Source: Bradyrhizobium centrolobii (GTDB lineage: Bacteria; Pseudomonadota; Alphaproteobacteria; Rhizobiales; Xanthobacteraceae). From it: a stretch of DNA of 64,000 nt. The notes beneath the pieces were generated by a model. The model did not search any database. It saw only the letters and a list, made by a program, of their open reading frames with translations, and had not been told where the DNA came from. Of this stretch, positions 8,952 to 17,386 are shown in pieces. Made by a program: the position numbers and the translations under genes. Location: the NCBI RefSeq assembly GCF_001641635.1, contig NZ_LUUB01000114.1, positions 32,064 through 96,063 of the forward strand, read 5' to 3'. Numbering within the stretch: position 1 is the first letter of the stretch; every line of letters begins with the position of its first letter.

Positions 8952-9671
8952 ATGAAACCTCTGACATTGGCTGCTGCATTGCTGCTTGCAACGGTGAGCA
9001 CATCGTCCTGGGCGCAATCGCAGGGCGATCACGAAGCTCACCATCCCGATCAGAAGGGTGCGCCCGCCGCCGCGCAACCTCAGTCGCCTCCCGGCCGGCC
9101 CGGGATGTCGGGGCAGGGCATGATGGGAGGCCCCCAAGGCATGATGGGTGGCACGGGCATGATGGGCGGCAACATGCCCATGGCGAAAATGATGCAGATG
9201 ATGGGAATGATGGGGCAGTCAAGCGCTGACGCGGGCTGTGCCGGTATGAGCGAGATGGCGACCATCGATCGGGTCGAGGGCCGGATCGCCTTCTTGCGCA
9301 CCGAACTGAAGATCACAGATGCACAAAAGGTTGCTTGGAACGCCTTTGCCGATGCGCTGCGGGCCAACGCAAAGAGCCTGGGCGAGGTGCGCGCCTCGAT
9401 GATGTCGCAGTCGGGGGCAGGGCAGCAGGGCTTGGTCGATCGTCTTGCACTGCAGGAGAAATGGCTGACTGCACGGCTTGAAGGCACTCGAACGATCAAG
9501 TCCGCGCTGACAAGCCTCGTCGGTACTCTCTCCGATGACCAGAAGAAGACGGCCGACGAACTCCTCGCGCCGCACATGGGTATGATGGCAATGATGGCCG
9601 GCATGCAGCCGGGACAGATGGGTTCCGGTCATATGCAGCCGGGAATGATGACGCAGGGACAAGGGCGGTAG
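8952..9671 (+). CDS. Periplasmic Spy/CpxP-like Met-rich protein
   Basis: A 239-residue secreted protein. The signal peptide ends at about residue 21 (SSWA-Q). A HEAHH cluster follows, then a Met/Gly-rich region with repeated GMMGG units (about 56-88), then a helical domain with LTXXQ-type motifs (ITDAQ at 121-125 and SDDQ further on). A second Met/His-rich tail ends the protein. Spy/LTXXQ proteins are periplasmic chaperones induced by envelope or metal stress, and the Met-rich segments suggest Cu(I) binding. The ATG at 8952 follows GGGAGAAGG. A FixK/FNR box lies upstream. It leads into the DUF3141-copA block with a 33-nt gap. Confidence 0.78.
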   Translation: MKPLTLAAALLLATVSTSSWAQSQGDHEAHHPDQKGAPAAAQPQSPPGRPGMSGQGMMGGPQGMMGGTGMMGGNMPMAKMMQMMGMMGQSSADAGCAGMSEMATIDRVEGRIAFLRTELKITDAQKVAWNAFADALRANAKSLGEVRASMMSQSGAGQQGLVDRLALQEKWLTARLEGTRTIKSALTSLVGTLSDDQKKTADELLAPHMGMMAMMAGMQPGQMGSGHMQPGMMTQGQGR

Positions 9672-9704
9672 GGCGCCCAAGTTCCCTGTACAGCAAGGTC
9701 AGCC

Positions 9705-11570
9705 ATGACCAACACGCTTCTGCTTCAGCCCATCCGTGAACGCTGGCCGCAGGCCGGTCCCGGGGCCGCGCCACCGGCTGAGTCTGGCAAACTGGCCGCC
9801 GGCGCTGCTCCGGCAGCCGCAATCGGAGTGTGGCCCGGGGGCTGGTTATCCAGCTCATTGGCTCTGGATGACATCCTGGCCTATCAGCGCGACTTTTGGG
9901 AGCGCGCGATCCTGTTCTGGGACACGCTGCGGCAGCGCGCCGACAACATGATCGCGCACGAGCGGGCCGGAAAGCCCCCGCTGCTCGACTTCGACTACGA
10001 GCTCATCGTCGACGCTCGCCGGTTCCAGCGGCCGGTCAACTACGCGCTGGTGCGCATCACGCGCTATGGCGACAAGTGCCTGGAGGATTGTCTCGATCCC
10101 GCCAAGCACCCGGTCATGATCGTCGATCCGCGCGCAGGGCACGGGCCCGGCATCGGCGGATTCAAGCGCGAGTCCGAAGTCGGGATCGCGATGCACGAGG
10201 GTTATCCGGTCTATTTCGTGGTGTTCTATCCCGAGCCGTCGCCGCGCCAGACCATGGCCGACGTACTCCACACGCTGCGCCGGTTCGTGGAAGAAGTCTC
10301 CAGGCGCCACGAGGGCCAGCCGCCGGTTCTCTACGGCAATTGCCAGGCCGGCTGGGCGATAGCGATTCTTGCCGCTGATTGCCATGGTCTTGTAGGGCCG
10401 GCCGTTCTCAACGGTTCGCCGCTGTCATATTGGGCTGGAGAGTCCGGGGTCAATCCGGCGCGGGTGTCCGGCGGTCTCTTGGGCGGAGCCTGGCTTACGC
10501 ATCTGGCCTCCGACCTCGGCAACGGCCGGTTCGACGGCGCCTGGCTGGTTCAGAACTTCGAGCACCTGAAACCGGAAGGCGTCTGGGAGAAATACGCCCA
10601 CCTGTTTTCGCACCCCGACAAGGAGCGGGAGCGGTTTCTCGAATTCGAGCGCTGGTGGAACGGCTTCTATTTCCTCAGCCGCGAAGAGATGCTGGCGATC
10701 GTCGAAAACCTGTTCATTGGAAATAGCCTCGAGCAAGGCAAGCTGAGGATCTGCCCACACTGCTTTGTCGATCTGCGTCGCATTCACAACCCGCTCGTGA
10801 TCTTCGCGTCTTATGGCGACAACATCACGCCGCCGCATCAGGCGTTAGGCTGGATCCCGACCGTCTACGCCAGCACAGATGACCTGAAGCGGGCGGGCCA
10901 GCGTATCGTCTATCTCATCAATCCGCACGTCGGGCATCTCGGTATCTTTGTCTCCGCTAGTGTCGCGCGTCTGGAGCATCGCGCGATCCTTGACAGCTTG
11001 AATAAGATCGAAACGCTTCCGCCGGGTCTCTATGAAATGAAAATCGACAATCCGACCGGCGATCCGGATTGTAAACACGATGCCTATTCGGTGCGGTTCG
11101 AGGAGCGGCGCGTCGAAGACCTCAAGTTTCCGGAGAACCGTGCTGCGTTCCGGCGTGTCGCCGAAGTCTCGACCCAGCTCGATGCCCTGTACTCGGCCAC
11201 ACTCGGAAAATGGATTGAGGCCACCGCTACGCCGCTAACCGCCCAATGGCTGGAATGGCTGCACCCGATGCGGGTCAGCCGCTATGCGCTCGCTCGCGAG
11301 TTCAATCCCTGGCTGCGCGCGTGGGCTCCAATTGCGGCCTCGGTCGCCCGAGATCGTCATGCGCTCTCTGACGCTAATCTGATCAAGGTCCGCGAGGTCG
11401 AAACTTTCGACGCTGTGCGCGATCTCATCACGCAGGCCCGTGAGCTGCGCGATCGGGGTTACGAATTCTGGTTCGAAGCCCTGTACGGACGAGCTGTTAC
11501 CGCCGAGCCCGCACCGATCAATCCGCCAACTCCGACGATTTCTGAACCCGCATGTGGGAGGACAGCATGA
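9705..11570 (+). CDS. DUF3141 family protein, PHA-synthase-like alpha/beta hydrolase
   Basis: A 621-residue cytoplasmic protein of the DUF3141 family, often described as 3-hydroxyalkanoate synthetase-like. It shows an alpha/beta-hydrolase core: a VMIVDPRAGHGPGIGGF block (about 145-161), the YGNCQAGWAIA nucleophile elbow with Cys in the lipase-box position as in PhaC, and the NPHVGHLG His motif. The substrate is unknown. Known PHA synthases share the Cys-Asp-His triad, but this family is longer and is not shown to polymerise. The gene overlaps copA by 4 nt (ATGA), so the two are translationally coupled and probably belong to the same low-oxygen, copper-linked operon. Confidence 0.8.
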   Translation: MTNTLLLQPIRERWPQAGPGAAPPAESGKLAAGAAPAAAIGVWPGGWLSSSLALDDILAYQRDFWERAILFWDTLRQRADNMIAHERAGKPPLLDFDYELIVDARRFQRPVNYALVRITRYGDKCLEDCLDPAKHPVMIVDPRAGHGPGIGGFKRESEVGIAMHEGYPVYFVVFYPEPSPRQTMADVLHTLRRFVEEVSRRHEGQPPVLYGNCQAGWAIAILAADCHGLVGPAVLNGSPLSYWAGESGVNPARVSGGLLGGAWLTHLASDLGNGRFDGAWLVQNFEHLKPEGVWEKYAHLFSHPDKERERFLEFERWWNGFYFLSREEMLAIVENLFIGNSLEQGKLRICPHCFVDLRRIHNPLVIFASYGDNITPPHQALGWIPTVYASTDDLKRAGQRIVYLINPHVGHLGIFVSASVARLEHRAILDSLNKIETLPPGLYEMKIDNPTGDPDCKHDAYSVRFEERRVEDLKFPENRAAFRRVAEVSTQLDALYSATLGKWIEATATPLTAQWLEWLHPMRVSRYALAREFNPWLRAWAPIAASVARDRHALSDANLIKVREVETFDAVRDLITQARELRDRGYEFWFEALYGRAVTAEPAPINPPTPTISEPACGRTA

Positions 11571-14104
11571 GCGCAGTGGTTACGGAGATTCGCGCACGCC
11601 GCCCGGATGCCACGACACAGCAGCCCGTCCAAAGGGAGCACATCGAGCTCCGCATCGGCGGTATGACCTGTGCACATTGTCCGCCGGCAATCGAGAAAGC
11701 TGCTGCAGTGGTTCCCGGTGTGATCTCGGCAAGTGTCAATCCGAGCACCAAGGTTGCGAGGATCGACTACGATTCTGCATGGACGAAGATTACAGACATT
11801 CTGCACGCCATTCGATCCGTCGGCTATACGGTCGGAACCGCCACAATGCGCGTGCCGATCAAGAACATGCATTGCGGCTCCTGCCTGACGCGGATCGAGC
11901 TTGGGCTGCAGATGGTGCCGGGTGTTATCTCCGCCCGTGCAAGTCTCGAAACCAACGCCGCGGATGTCGAGTATCAGCCCGAAAAGGTTGATTTCCCGGC
12001 CGTCCGGAAAGCGATCGAATCCGCCGGTTACCATGTAGCCGAGCCAAAGATCGAACCCAACGCAGAGGTGCTCGATCCTGCCGAAGCCGCCAACGAGCAG
12101 GAATATCGCACATTGATGCGCAAATTCTGGTTCGCAGCCGCAGTCTCAATACCGGTCATGGCATTGAGCTACCCGGATCTGGTGCCAGGCTTGCGCGACT
12201 GGATGCCGATGGGAAGCGAGACGCGTCGGATGGTCTGGAGCCTGTTGGGTGTCATCAGCTTGCCGGTGATGGTTTGGGCGGGGTCGCAATTCTTCACCGG
12301 CATGTGGGATGCCCTGAAGCATCGCGCGGCCAACATGCACACGCTGATCGCGATCGGCATCAGCGCCGCCTTTGCCTATTCGGTTGTCACCGTGGCGTGG
12401 CCTCAATTCTTCCCGCGCATGGCGCTCGCCGAAGTGTTCTGGGATGTGACTGACGTTGTTGTCGCGTTGGTGGTCCTCGGCCTGGCGCTTGAGATCAAGG
12501 CAAAGGGGCGAACCTCCCAGGCAATCAAGAAGCTGATCGGTTTGCAGGCCAAGACGGCGCGGGTCCTTCGTGACGGCACGGAGCGTGATATTCCGGTGGA
12601 AGAGGTGCTGGTCGACGATACCGTCGTGGTCCGGCCCGGCGAGAAGATTGCGGTTGATGGCGAGGTGACAGCCGGAGCGAGTGCGGTTGATGAATCGATG
12701 ATCACCGGTGAATCGATCCCCGTCGAAAAGCAGGTCGGCGATGAGGTCATTGGCGGCACGCTGAACAAGACCGGCAGCTTCAAATTCAAGGCAACCAAGG
12801 TCGGCAAGGACACCGCGCTCGCGACCATCATCCGCATGGTCAAGGATGCCCAAGGGTCAAAGGCGCCGATCCAGCGTGTGGTCGACACGGTCTCCGCCTA
12901 CTTTGTGCCGGCAGTCATGATCCTCGCGATCCTGGCGTTTATAGCCTGGTACAATTTCGGTCCGGAGCCGCGCCTGGTCTATGCGACCATCGTGCTTGTG
13001 ACCACTCTGATCATAGCCTGCCCGTGCGCGCTCGGCTTGGCGACGCCGACGTCGCTCACGGTCGGCATCGGAAAGGGCGCCGAAAACGGAATCTTGATCC
13101 GTTCGGGCGATGCCTTGCAAGCATCGGAGAAGCTCAACGCTGTCATTCTGGACAAGACCGGAACGATCACCAAGGGCGAGCCTGCGCTGACCGATGTCGT
13201 TGTAACCCAGGGCAACACCGAGGCAGACGTTCTGCGTCTCACTGCTTCGCTTGAACGAGGGTCCGAACATCCGCTCGGAGAGGCTATCGTCAAGGGCGCG
13301 GACGCGCGCGGCTTGAAACTGTCCGACGCGGAGGGGTTTGCGGCCATTCCCGGTCATGGCGTTGGCGGTCGGATCGATGGGCGCGAGGTGCTATTCGGCA
13401 ACGCCAAACTGATGCGCGACCGCGGGATTGCGATCGATATGCTGCAGAAAGATTGGGAACGCCTTGCCGAGGAAGGCAAGACGCCGATGTACGTGGGTAT
13501 CGATGGCAAGGCTGCCGGCCTGGTTGCGGTCGCCGACACGGTCAAGCCGGATTCGAAAGCAGCCATCGATGCCCTGAAGGCACTCGGCATCGAGGTCGTC
13601 ATGCTGACCGGTGACAATGAACGCACGGGGCGGGCGATTGCTCGTCAGGTTGGCATCGAGCGGGTGCTCGCCGAGGTACTGCCCAACGACAAGGCTCACG
13701 AGGTTCAGAAACTCCAGCTCGAGGGCAAAGCCGTAGGAATGGTGGGTGACGGAGTGAACGACGCGCCGGCGCTCGCTCAGGCTGACGTTGGCTTTGCGAT
13801 CGGCACGGGTACCGATGTTGCCATCGAGGCCAGCGATGTTACGCTGATCAAGGGCAGCCTCGTCGGAGTTGTGACGGCGATCGAGATCAGCCGCGCCACC
13901 ATGCGCAACGTGCGCCAAAACCTCGTCGGCGCCTTTGGCTACAATTCGCTCGGCATTCCTGTCGCCATGGGCGTGCTCTACCCCTTCATCGGCCTGTTGC
14001 TGTCGCCCTTGATCGCTGCGGCCGCCATGGCGTTCAGCTCGGTAACGGTCGTCACCAATGCCAACAGGCTTCGCCTGTTTCAGCCCCGGAGGACTGCGTC
14101 ATGA
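11567..14104 (+). CDS. copA: Copper-translocating P-type ATPase (CopA type, two HMA domains)
   Basis: An 845-residue P1B-1 ATPase that exports Cu(I) from the cytoplasm. Two N-terminal metal-binding domains carry MTCAHC (C35, C38) and MHCGSC (C103, C106). They are followed by the actuator TGES motif, the CPC ion-site motif (485-487), phosphorylation motif DKTGT (D529), the HP motif (SEHPLGEA) and GDGVNDAPAL. The last helices hold the YN and MxxSS motifs typical of Cu(I) transporters. The start at 11567 follows GGGAGGACAGC; the upstream in-frame start would lie inside the previous gene. It overlaps its neighbours by 4 nt on both sides. In this setting it may serve copper supply or detoxification linked to NosZ and oxidases. 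Confidence 0.93.
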   Translation: MSAVVTEIRARRPDATTQQPVQREHIELRIGGMTCAHCPPAIEKAAAVVPGVISASVNPSTKVARIDYDSAWTKITDILHAIRSVGYTVGTATMRVPIKNMHCGSCLTRIELGLQMVPGVISARASLETNAADVEYQPEKVDFPAVRKAIESAGYHVAEPKIEPNAEVLDPAEAANEQEYRTLMRKFWFAAAVSIPVMALSYPDLVPGLRDWMPMGSETRRMVWSLLGVISLPVMVWAGSQFFTGMWDALKHRAANMHTLIAIGISAAFAYSVVTVAWPQFFPRMALAEVFWDVTDVVVALVVLGLALEIKAKGRTSQAIKKLIGLQAKTARVLRDGTERDIPVEEVLVDDTVVVRPGEKIAVDGEVTAGASAVDESMITGESIPVEKQVGDEVIGGTLNKTGSFKFKATKVGKDTALATIIRMVKDAQGSKAPIQRVVDTVSAYFVPAVMILAILAFIAWYNFGPEPRLVYATIVLVTTLIIACPCALGLATPTSLTVGIGKGAENGILIRSGDALQASEKLNAVILDKTGTITKGEPALTDVVVTQGNTEADVLRLTASLERGSEHPLGEAIVKGADARGLKLSDAEGFAAIPGHGVGGRIDGREVLFGNAKLMRDRGIAIDMLQKDWERLAEEGKTPMYVGIDGKAAGLVAVADTVKPDSKAAIDALKALGIEVVMLTGDNERTGRAIARQVGIERVLAEVLPNDKAHEVQKLQLEGKAVGMVGDGVNDAPALAQADVGFAIGTGTDVAIEASDVTLIKGSLVGVVTAIEISRATMRNVRQNLVGAFGYNSLGIPVAMGVLYPFIGLLLSPLIAAAAMAFSSVTVVTNANRLRLFQPRRTAS

Positions 14105-14478
14105 CTCCTGACCGTTGGATCGTCACCGTCACGGGGCTCGCGCTGATAGGGTTCATCGCTTGGTTCTTCTGGCTCAAGCGCTCGACCGGATTTCGGGCTA
14201 GCGATATCAGCGGCGGCTATCAGGAGGCGATGATCCTGGTGAAGGGCGGCTACACGCCCGATACCATCATCGTCCAAAGCGGACGGCCCGTCCGGCTGAA
14301 TTTCCGGCGGGAAGAGACCGCCACCTGTTCGGACAAGGTGATCTTCGCGGACTTTCAGAAGAGCGCCGACCTGCCAACGGGGCAAACGGTCTCGGTTGAG
14401 TTGCTGCCGAAGTCGCCCGGCGAGTTCGGCTTCGGCTGCCCGATGGGGATGTTCCGCGGCAAGCTCGTCGTGGAATAG
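14101..14478 (+). CDS. Membrane-anchored cupredoxin-domain protein
   Basis: A 125-residue protein with one N-terminal helix (about 7-25, ending FFWLK) that anchors a periplasmic cupredoxin-like domain. Visible features are GGYTPDTIIVQSGRPVRLNF, the ETATCSDKV segment and the FGFGCPMGMFRGKLVVE copper-loop region, with Cys and Met ligands and few His. This is the short EfeO/plastocyanin-like cupredoxin type often found next to CopA. It probably receives copper exported by the ATPase. The ATG overlaps the copA stop (ATGA), which indicates coupling. It ends about 24 nt before a FixK/FNR box that starts the next transcription unit. Confidence 0.8.
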   Translation: MTPDRWIVTVTGLALIGFIAWFFWLKRSTGFRASDISGGYQEAMILVKGGYTPDTIIVQSGRPVRLNFRREETATCSDKVIFADFQKSADLPTGQTVSVELLPKSPGEFGFGCPMGMFRGKLVVE

Positions 14479-14501
14479 CTCCAGCAAAAGTGCCCCGGCC
14501 G

Positions 14502-14515
14502 TTGATTTGCGTCAA
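14502..14515. promoter_or_regulatory. FixK/FNR box
   Basis: TTGATTTGCGTCAA is an exact TTGA-N6-TCAA site 50 nt upstream of the DUF2933 gene start. It indicates an internal low-oxygen promoter for the DUF2933, methyltransferase and SAM-synthetase genes. Confidence 0.72.
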
Positions 14516-14564
14516 AAATCTGGTCGACTAATCGTCCTATTGTTTATCATAAGCGAGTAAGCCG

Positions 14565-14822
14565 ATGTCGGTTCAGGATCACTCTCACCACCAGGGACAA
14601 GCGCAAGAGGGCATGTCGACCAAGTCGAAGGCGATCATTGTGCTGATCGGCTTTCTGCTCATCGCCGGCGCGCTGCTATTCACCGAACACCGCGCACATG
14701 TGCTTGGGCTGTTCATCTGGCTGCCGCTCCTTGCCTGTCCGCTGATGCATCTGTTAATGCATGGCGGGCACGGTCATCACGGCGGCGGCGATCAGCAGAG
14801 TACCCCGGGGAGATCATCATGA
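14565..14822 (+). CDS. DUF2933 small membrane protein
   Basis: An 85-residue protein starting MSVQDHSHHQGQAQEG. It has two closely spaced hydrophobic segments (about 22-40 and 45-62) and a His/Gly tail, MHLLMHGGHGHHGG. This layout is the DUF2933 pattern seen next to copper genes. The His clusters at both ends suggest metal binding at the membrane. It is the first gene after the FixK/FNR box and overlaps the methyltransferase gene by 4 nt (ATGA). Confidence 0.8.
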   Translation: MSVQDHSHHQGQAQEGMSTKSKAIIVLIGFLLIAGALLFTEHRAHVLGLFIWLPLLACPLMHLLMHGGHGHHGGGDQQSTPGRSS

Positions 14823-15490
14823 ACGACACCGCGCCCTCCTATGGCTTATGGAGCCTCGTGGTCGTCAATTCCGCGATCTTCATCTTCTTTGCCTACACCT
14901 TCTTCAAGCCGCAGACGGCGAGGGACTGGCGCTCGTTCAGCGCCTTCAGCGCGTTCCTGGTGGCCTTGTTCGCTGAGATGTACGGCTTTCCGCTGACCAT
15001 CTACTTCCTGTCGGGTTGGCTGCAGTCACGATTTCCCGACGTCGACTGGTTCTCCCATGATGCCGGTCACCTCCTGGAGATGATGTTCGGTTGGAAGGCC
15101 AATCCGCACGCAGGTCCATTCCACATCTTGAGCTTCGTGTTCATCGGCGGCGGTTTCATCCTGATCTCGGCCGCCTGGAAGGTACTCTTCGACGCACAGC
15201 AGACGCGGAGCCTTGCCACCACGGGGCCGTACAGCTATTTGCGGCATCCGCAATATGTCGGCTTCATCCTGGTGATGTTCGGCTTCTTGCTGCAATGGCC
15301 GACGATCCTGACACTCGCCATGTTCCCGGTGCTGACGGTGATGTATGTCAGGCTGGCGCGGACCGAGGAGCGGGACGCGAGGGCGGAATTCGGCGACGCC
15401 TATGCCAGATATGCGGCTGATGTGCCGGGGTTCATTCCGAAGCTGAGCCGGGTCTTCGGCGCCGCGACCGGTGGTTATCGCCATGGTTAG
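14819..15490 (+). CDS. ICMT/PEMT-like integral membrane methyltransferase
   Basis: A 223-residue polytopic protein of the isoprenylcysteine carboxyl methyltransferase family. The C-terminal SAM-binding signature is clear: TTGPYSYLRHPQYVGFI (about 137-153), then the EERD...F-x-x-Y-x-x-Y motif near 180-200. The N-terminal half has about four hydrophobic segments. Known members methylate isoprenylated Cys, phospholipids, or small thiols (MddA-type). Bacterial members of unknown substrate are common, and the true substrate cannot be read here. It sits between DUF2933 and a SAM synthetase in one apparent operon, which suggests its methyl donor is supplied locally. Confidence 0.78.
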   Translation: MNDTAPSYGLWSLVVVNSAIFIFFAYTFFKPQTARDWRSFSAFSAFLVALFAEMYGFPLTIYFLSGWLQSRFPDVDWFSHDAGHLLEMMFGWKANPHAGPFHILSFVFIGGGFILISAAWKVLFDAQQTRSLATTGPYSYLRHPQYVGFILVMFGFLLQWPTILTLAMFPVLTVMYVRLARTEERDARAEFGDAYARYAADVPGFIPKLSRVFGAATGGYRHG

Positions 15491-15956
15491 CCGGCGGGCG
15501 ATCGCCGCTCTGCTCGGAGGCCTTTGGCTGGCCAGCAACTTGACCGGGGTGGCGACCGCTGCGGAGACCGACCTCTCGAAAACGGCAGGAGGAGTGACGG
15601 TCTATCTGGGCATCGTCCCGGCCGAGATCGTCGAGGGCCTCCCGCCGGGCTCCACCACCGAACAACCGATGCATGGGCGCACCCCAAAGGGGCCCCATGA
15701 ATATCACGTCGTTGCCGCCGTCTTTGATGCCGCAAGCGGCGTGCGTGTTTCTGATGCCGTCGTGACTGCGGAAGTATCGGGATTGGGCTTGTCCGGCGCC
15801 AAGAAGAAGCTGGAGCCAATGCAGATCTCAGGCACCACGACCTATGGCGGCTTCTTCGACCTGCCTGGATTTGACCTCTACACCGTGAAGCTCACTGTCG
15901 AGCGCAGCGGTGCAAGTCCGGCTGCCCTGCAATTCAAGTACGACCATCGCCGGTAG
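15483..15956 (+). CDS. Secreted YtkA/FixH-like domain protein
   Basis: A 157-residue protein starting MVSRRAIAALLGGLWLASNL with a signal peptide cleaved near residue 27. The mature part is beta-rich: KTAGGVTVYLGIVPAEIV, then YHVVAAVFDAASGVRVSDA, then YGGFFDLPGFDLYTVKLTV. This strand pattern resembles the YtkA-like immunoglobulin fold seen in copper-handling and oxidase-assembly proteins. That assignment is tentative. I chose ATG 15483, which overlaps the methyltransferase gene by 8 nt. It is the third gene of the FixK-box-led unit. Confidence 0.65.
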   Translation: MVSRRAIAALLGGLWLASNLTGVATAAETDLSKTAGGVTVYLGIVPAEIVEGLPPGSTTEQPMHGRTPKGPHEYHVVAAVFDAASGVRVSDAVVTAEVSGLGLSGAKKKLEPMQISGTTTYGGFFDLPGFDLYTVKLTVERSGASPAALQFKYDHRR

Positions 15957-15980
15957 CCCGGCCCTTGATTGGCTACACCG

Positions 15981-17174
15981 ATGTTTGATCTCGTCCTTTC
16001 GCAGCTAGACAAGCGCGATGACGCGGAGGTCGTCGAGCGCAAGGGGGCCGGCCACCCGGACGCCATCTGCGATGCCCTTGCCGAGATGCTGTCCCGCAAT
16101 CTCTGTCGCGAATACCTGGGCAGATTTGGTCATGTGCTGCATCACAATGTCGACAAGGCGCTCCTGTGCGGCGGCCGGGCGATGCCGGCCTTCGGCGGCG
16201 GCAAGGTGACCGACCGTATCAAAATCTTCCTAGCCGGACGCGCTATCACCAACGTCGGAAACGAAGCGATTCCAGTCGAGGACATTGCCGTCGAGGGCTC
16301 ACGAGCCTGGCTGAAGGCCAATCTCCATGCGCTGGACGTCGATCGCCATGTCCGTGTGGAGACCCTGGTTCATCAGGGCTCGCAGGACCTGCAATCGCTG
16401 TTCTCTCGGGGGAGCACACAGCGAATTCCGCGTGCCAACGATACGTCGTTCGGAGTTGGCCACGCACCGCTCACTGCGCTCGAATATCTCGTGCTCGCTA
16501 TCGAACAGGGGCTGCACGGCCGTGATCGCACGCATGACAGTCCGGCTTGGGGTGAAGACATCAAGATCATGGCTGTCCGAAGCGGGGAGGGCCTCAAGCT
16601 TACAATCGCCTGCGCGATGATCGGGCAGTTCCTCAACGACTTGGACAGCTATCTGCAACAAAAGACCGGGCTCGCCGAGTACGCTCGCGAACGTGCAAGC
16701 GAGTACGGATTTGGGGATTGCGAGGTGGCCGTCAACGCTGCCGACGATGCGGCGTCCGGCAGCATCTATCTAACCGTGACCGGAACCTCGGCAGAGGCCG
16801 GTGACGACGGGCAGGTCGGCCGGGGAAATCGCGTTAGTGGCCTGATCACGCCTTGTCGGCCCATGAGCTTGGAAGCTGCCGCCGGCAAGAACCCCGTCAG
16901 CCATGTCGGCAAGATTTACAACATTCTGGCAAAGCGAGCAGCCGAGACATTGGTAACCGCCATTCCGCAGGTTTCCGCAGCGCAGTGCCTCATCGTCAGC
17001 CGGATCGGTGCGCCGGTGTCAATGCCAGCTCTCGTTCACCTAAAGCTGGCAACGCACGACGGCTTCCCCCTGGAAGCGCTGAGAGAGCGGACCGCGGAGG
17101 TCGTATCTGATCACCTGGGCCGAATCCCGGAACTGGTCGGCGAGCTCGCCGCCGGAGAAGTCCATGTCTTCTGA
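15981..17174 (+). CDS. Archaeal-type S-adenosylmethionine synthetase
   Basis: A 397-residue methionine adenosyltransferase of the archaeal type, making SAM from methionine and ATP. Diagnostic parts are ERKGAGHPDAICDALAE near residue 24, HHNVDKALLCGG near 55, the FGGGK loop, and the GRGNRVSGLI and MSLEAAAGKNPVSHVGKI blocks. It is not the usual bacterial MetK, which has different sequence blocks. The ATG at 15981 is preferred to the TTG at 15969; neither has a strong Shine-Dalgarno element. It lies 24 nt after the YtkA-like gene and is probably cotranscribed with the membrane methyltransferase. A second SAM synthetase under low-oxygen control is unusual. Confidence 0.88.
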   Translation: MFDLVLSQLDKRDDAEVVERKGAGHPDAICDALAEMLSRNLCREYLGRFGHVLHHNVDKALLCGGRAMPAFGGGKVTDRIKIFLAGRAITNVGNEAIPVEDIAVEGSRAWLKANLHALDVDRHVRVETLVHQGSQDLQSLFSRGSTQRIPRANDTSFGVGHAPLTALEYLVLAIEQGLHGRDRTHDSPAWGEDIKIMAVRSGEGLKLTIACAMIGQFLNDLDSYLQQKTGLAEYARERASEYGFGDCEVAVNAADDAASGSIYLTVTGTSAEAGDDGQVGRGNRVSGLITPCRPMSLEAAAGKNPVSHVGKIYNILAKRAAETLVTAIPQVSAAQCLIVSRIGAPVSMPALVHLKLATHDGFPLEALRERTAEVVSDHLGRIPELVGELAAGEVHVF

Positions 17175-17214
17175 ACGTCGGCGTCGAGAAAACCCTGCGA
17201 ATTCAGAGAGGTGC

Positions 17215-17228
17215 CTGATCTAAATCAA
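17215..17228. promoter_or_regulatory. Near-consensus FixK/FNR box
   Basis: CTGATCTAAATCAA differs from TTGAT-N4-ATCAA at the first base only. It lies 52 nt upstream of the ABC ATPase remnant start at 17280, which suggests the efflux module was, or still is, under the same control. Confidence 0.5.
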
Positions 17229-17279
17229 TCCCGGGGGGCCTCAAAGGCGGAGAGTGGCTACTTAGCGGTTTGAGCGCCA

Positions 17280-17348
17280 ATGACCCAACCCGTCTTCACA
17301 GCCACGGCTCTGACCAAGACCTACGTCTCCGGTGAGGTGGAGGAATGA
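17280..17348 (+). pseudogene. Remnant of a LolD/MacB-type ABC ATPase gene
   Basis: The frame reads MTQPVFTATALTKTYVSGEV, then EE and a stop. This is the standard N-terminus of an ABC ATPase that partners FtsX-type permeases (TKTYVSGEVxVxAL...). The remaining 200 or so codons, including Walker A, signature and Walker B, are absent. Only about 38 nt separate this stop from the permease ATG. The simplest reading is an internal deletion that removed nearly the whole gene. The permease and adaptor genes downstream are intact. Confidence 0.75.
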
Positions 17349-17386
17349 GACGCGCCGCGAGGCGGCGACATTGATCTGGTGAGACG

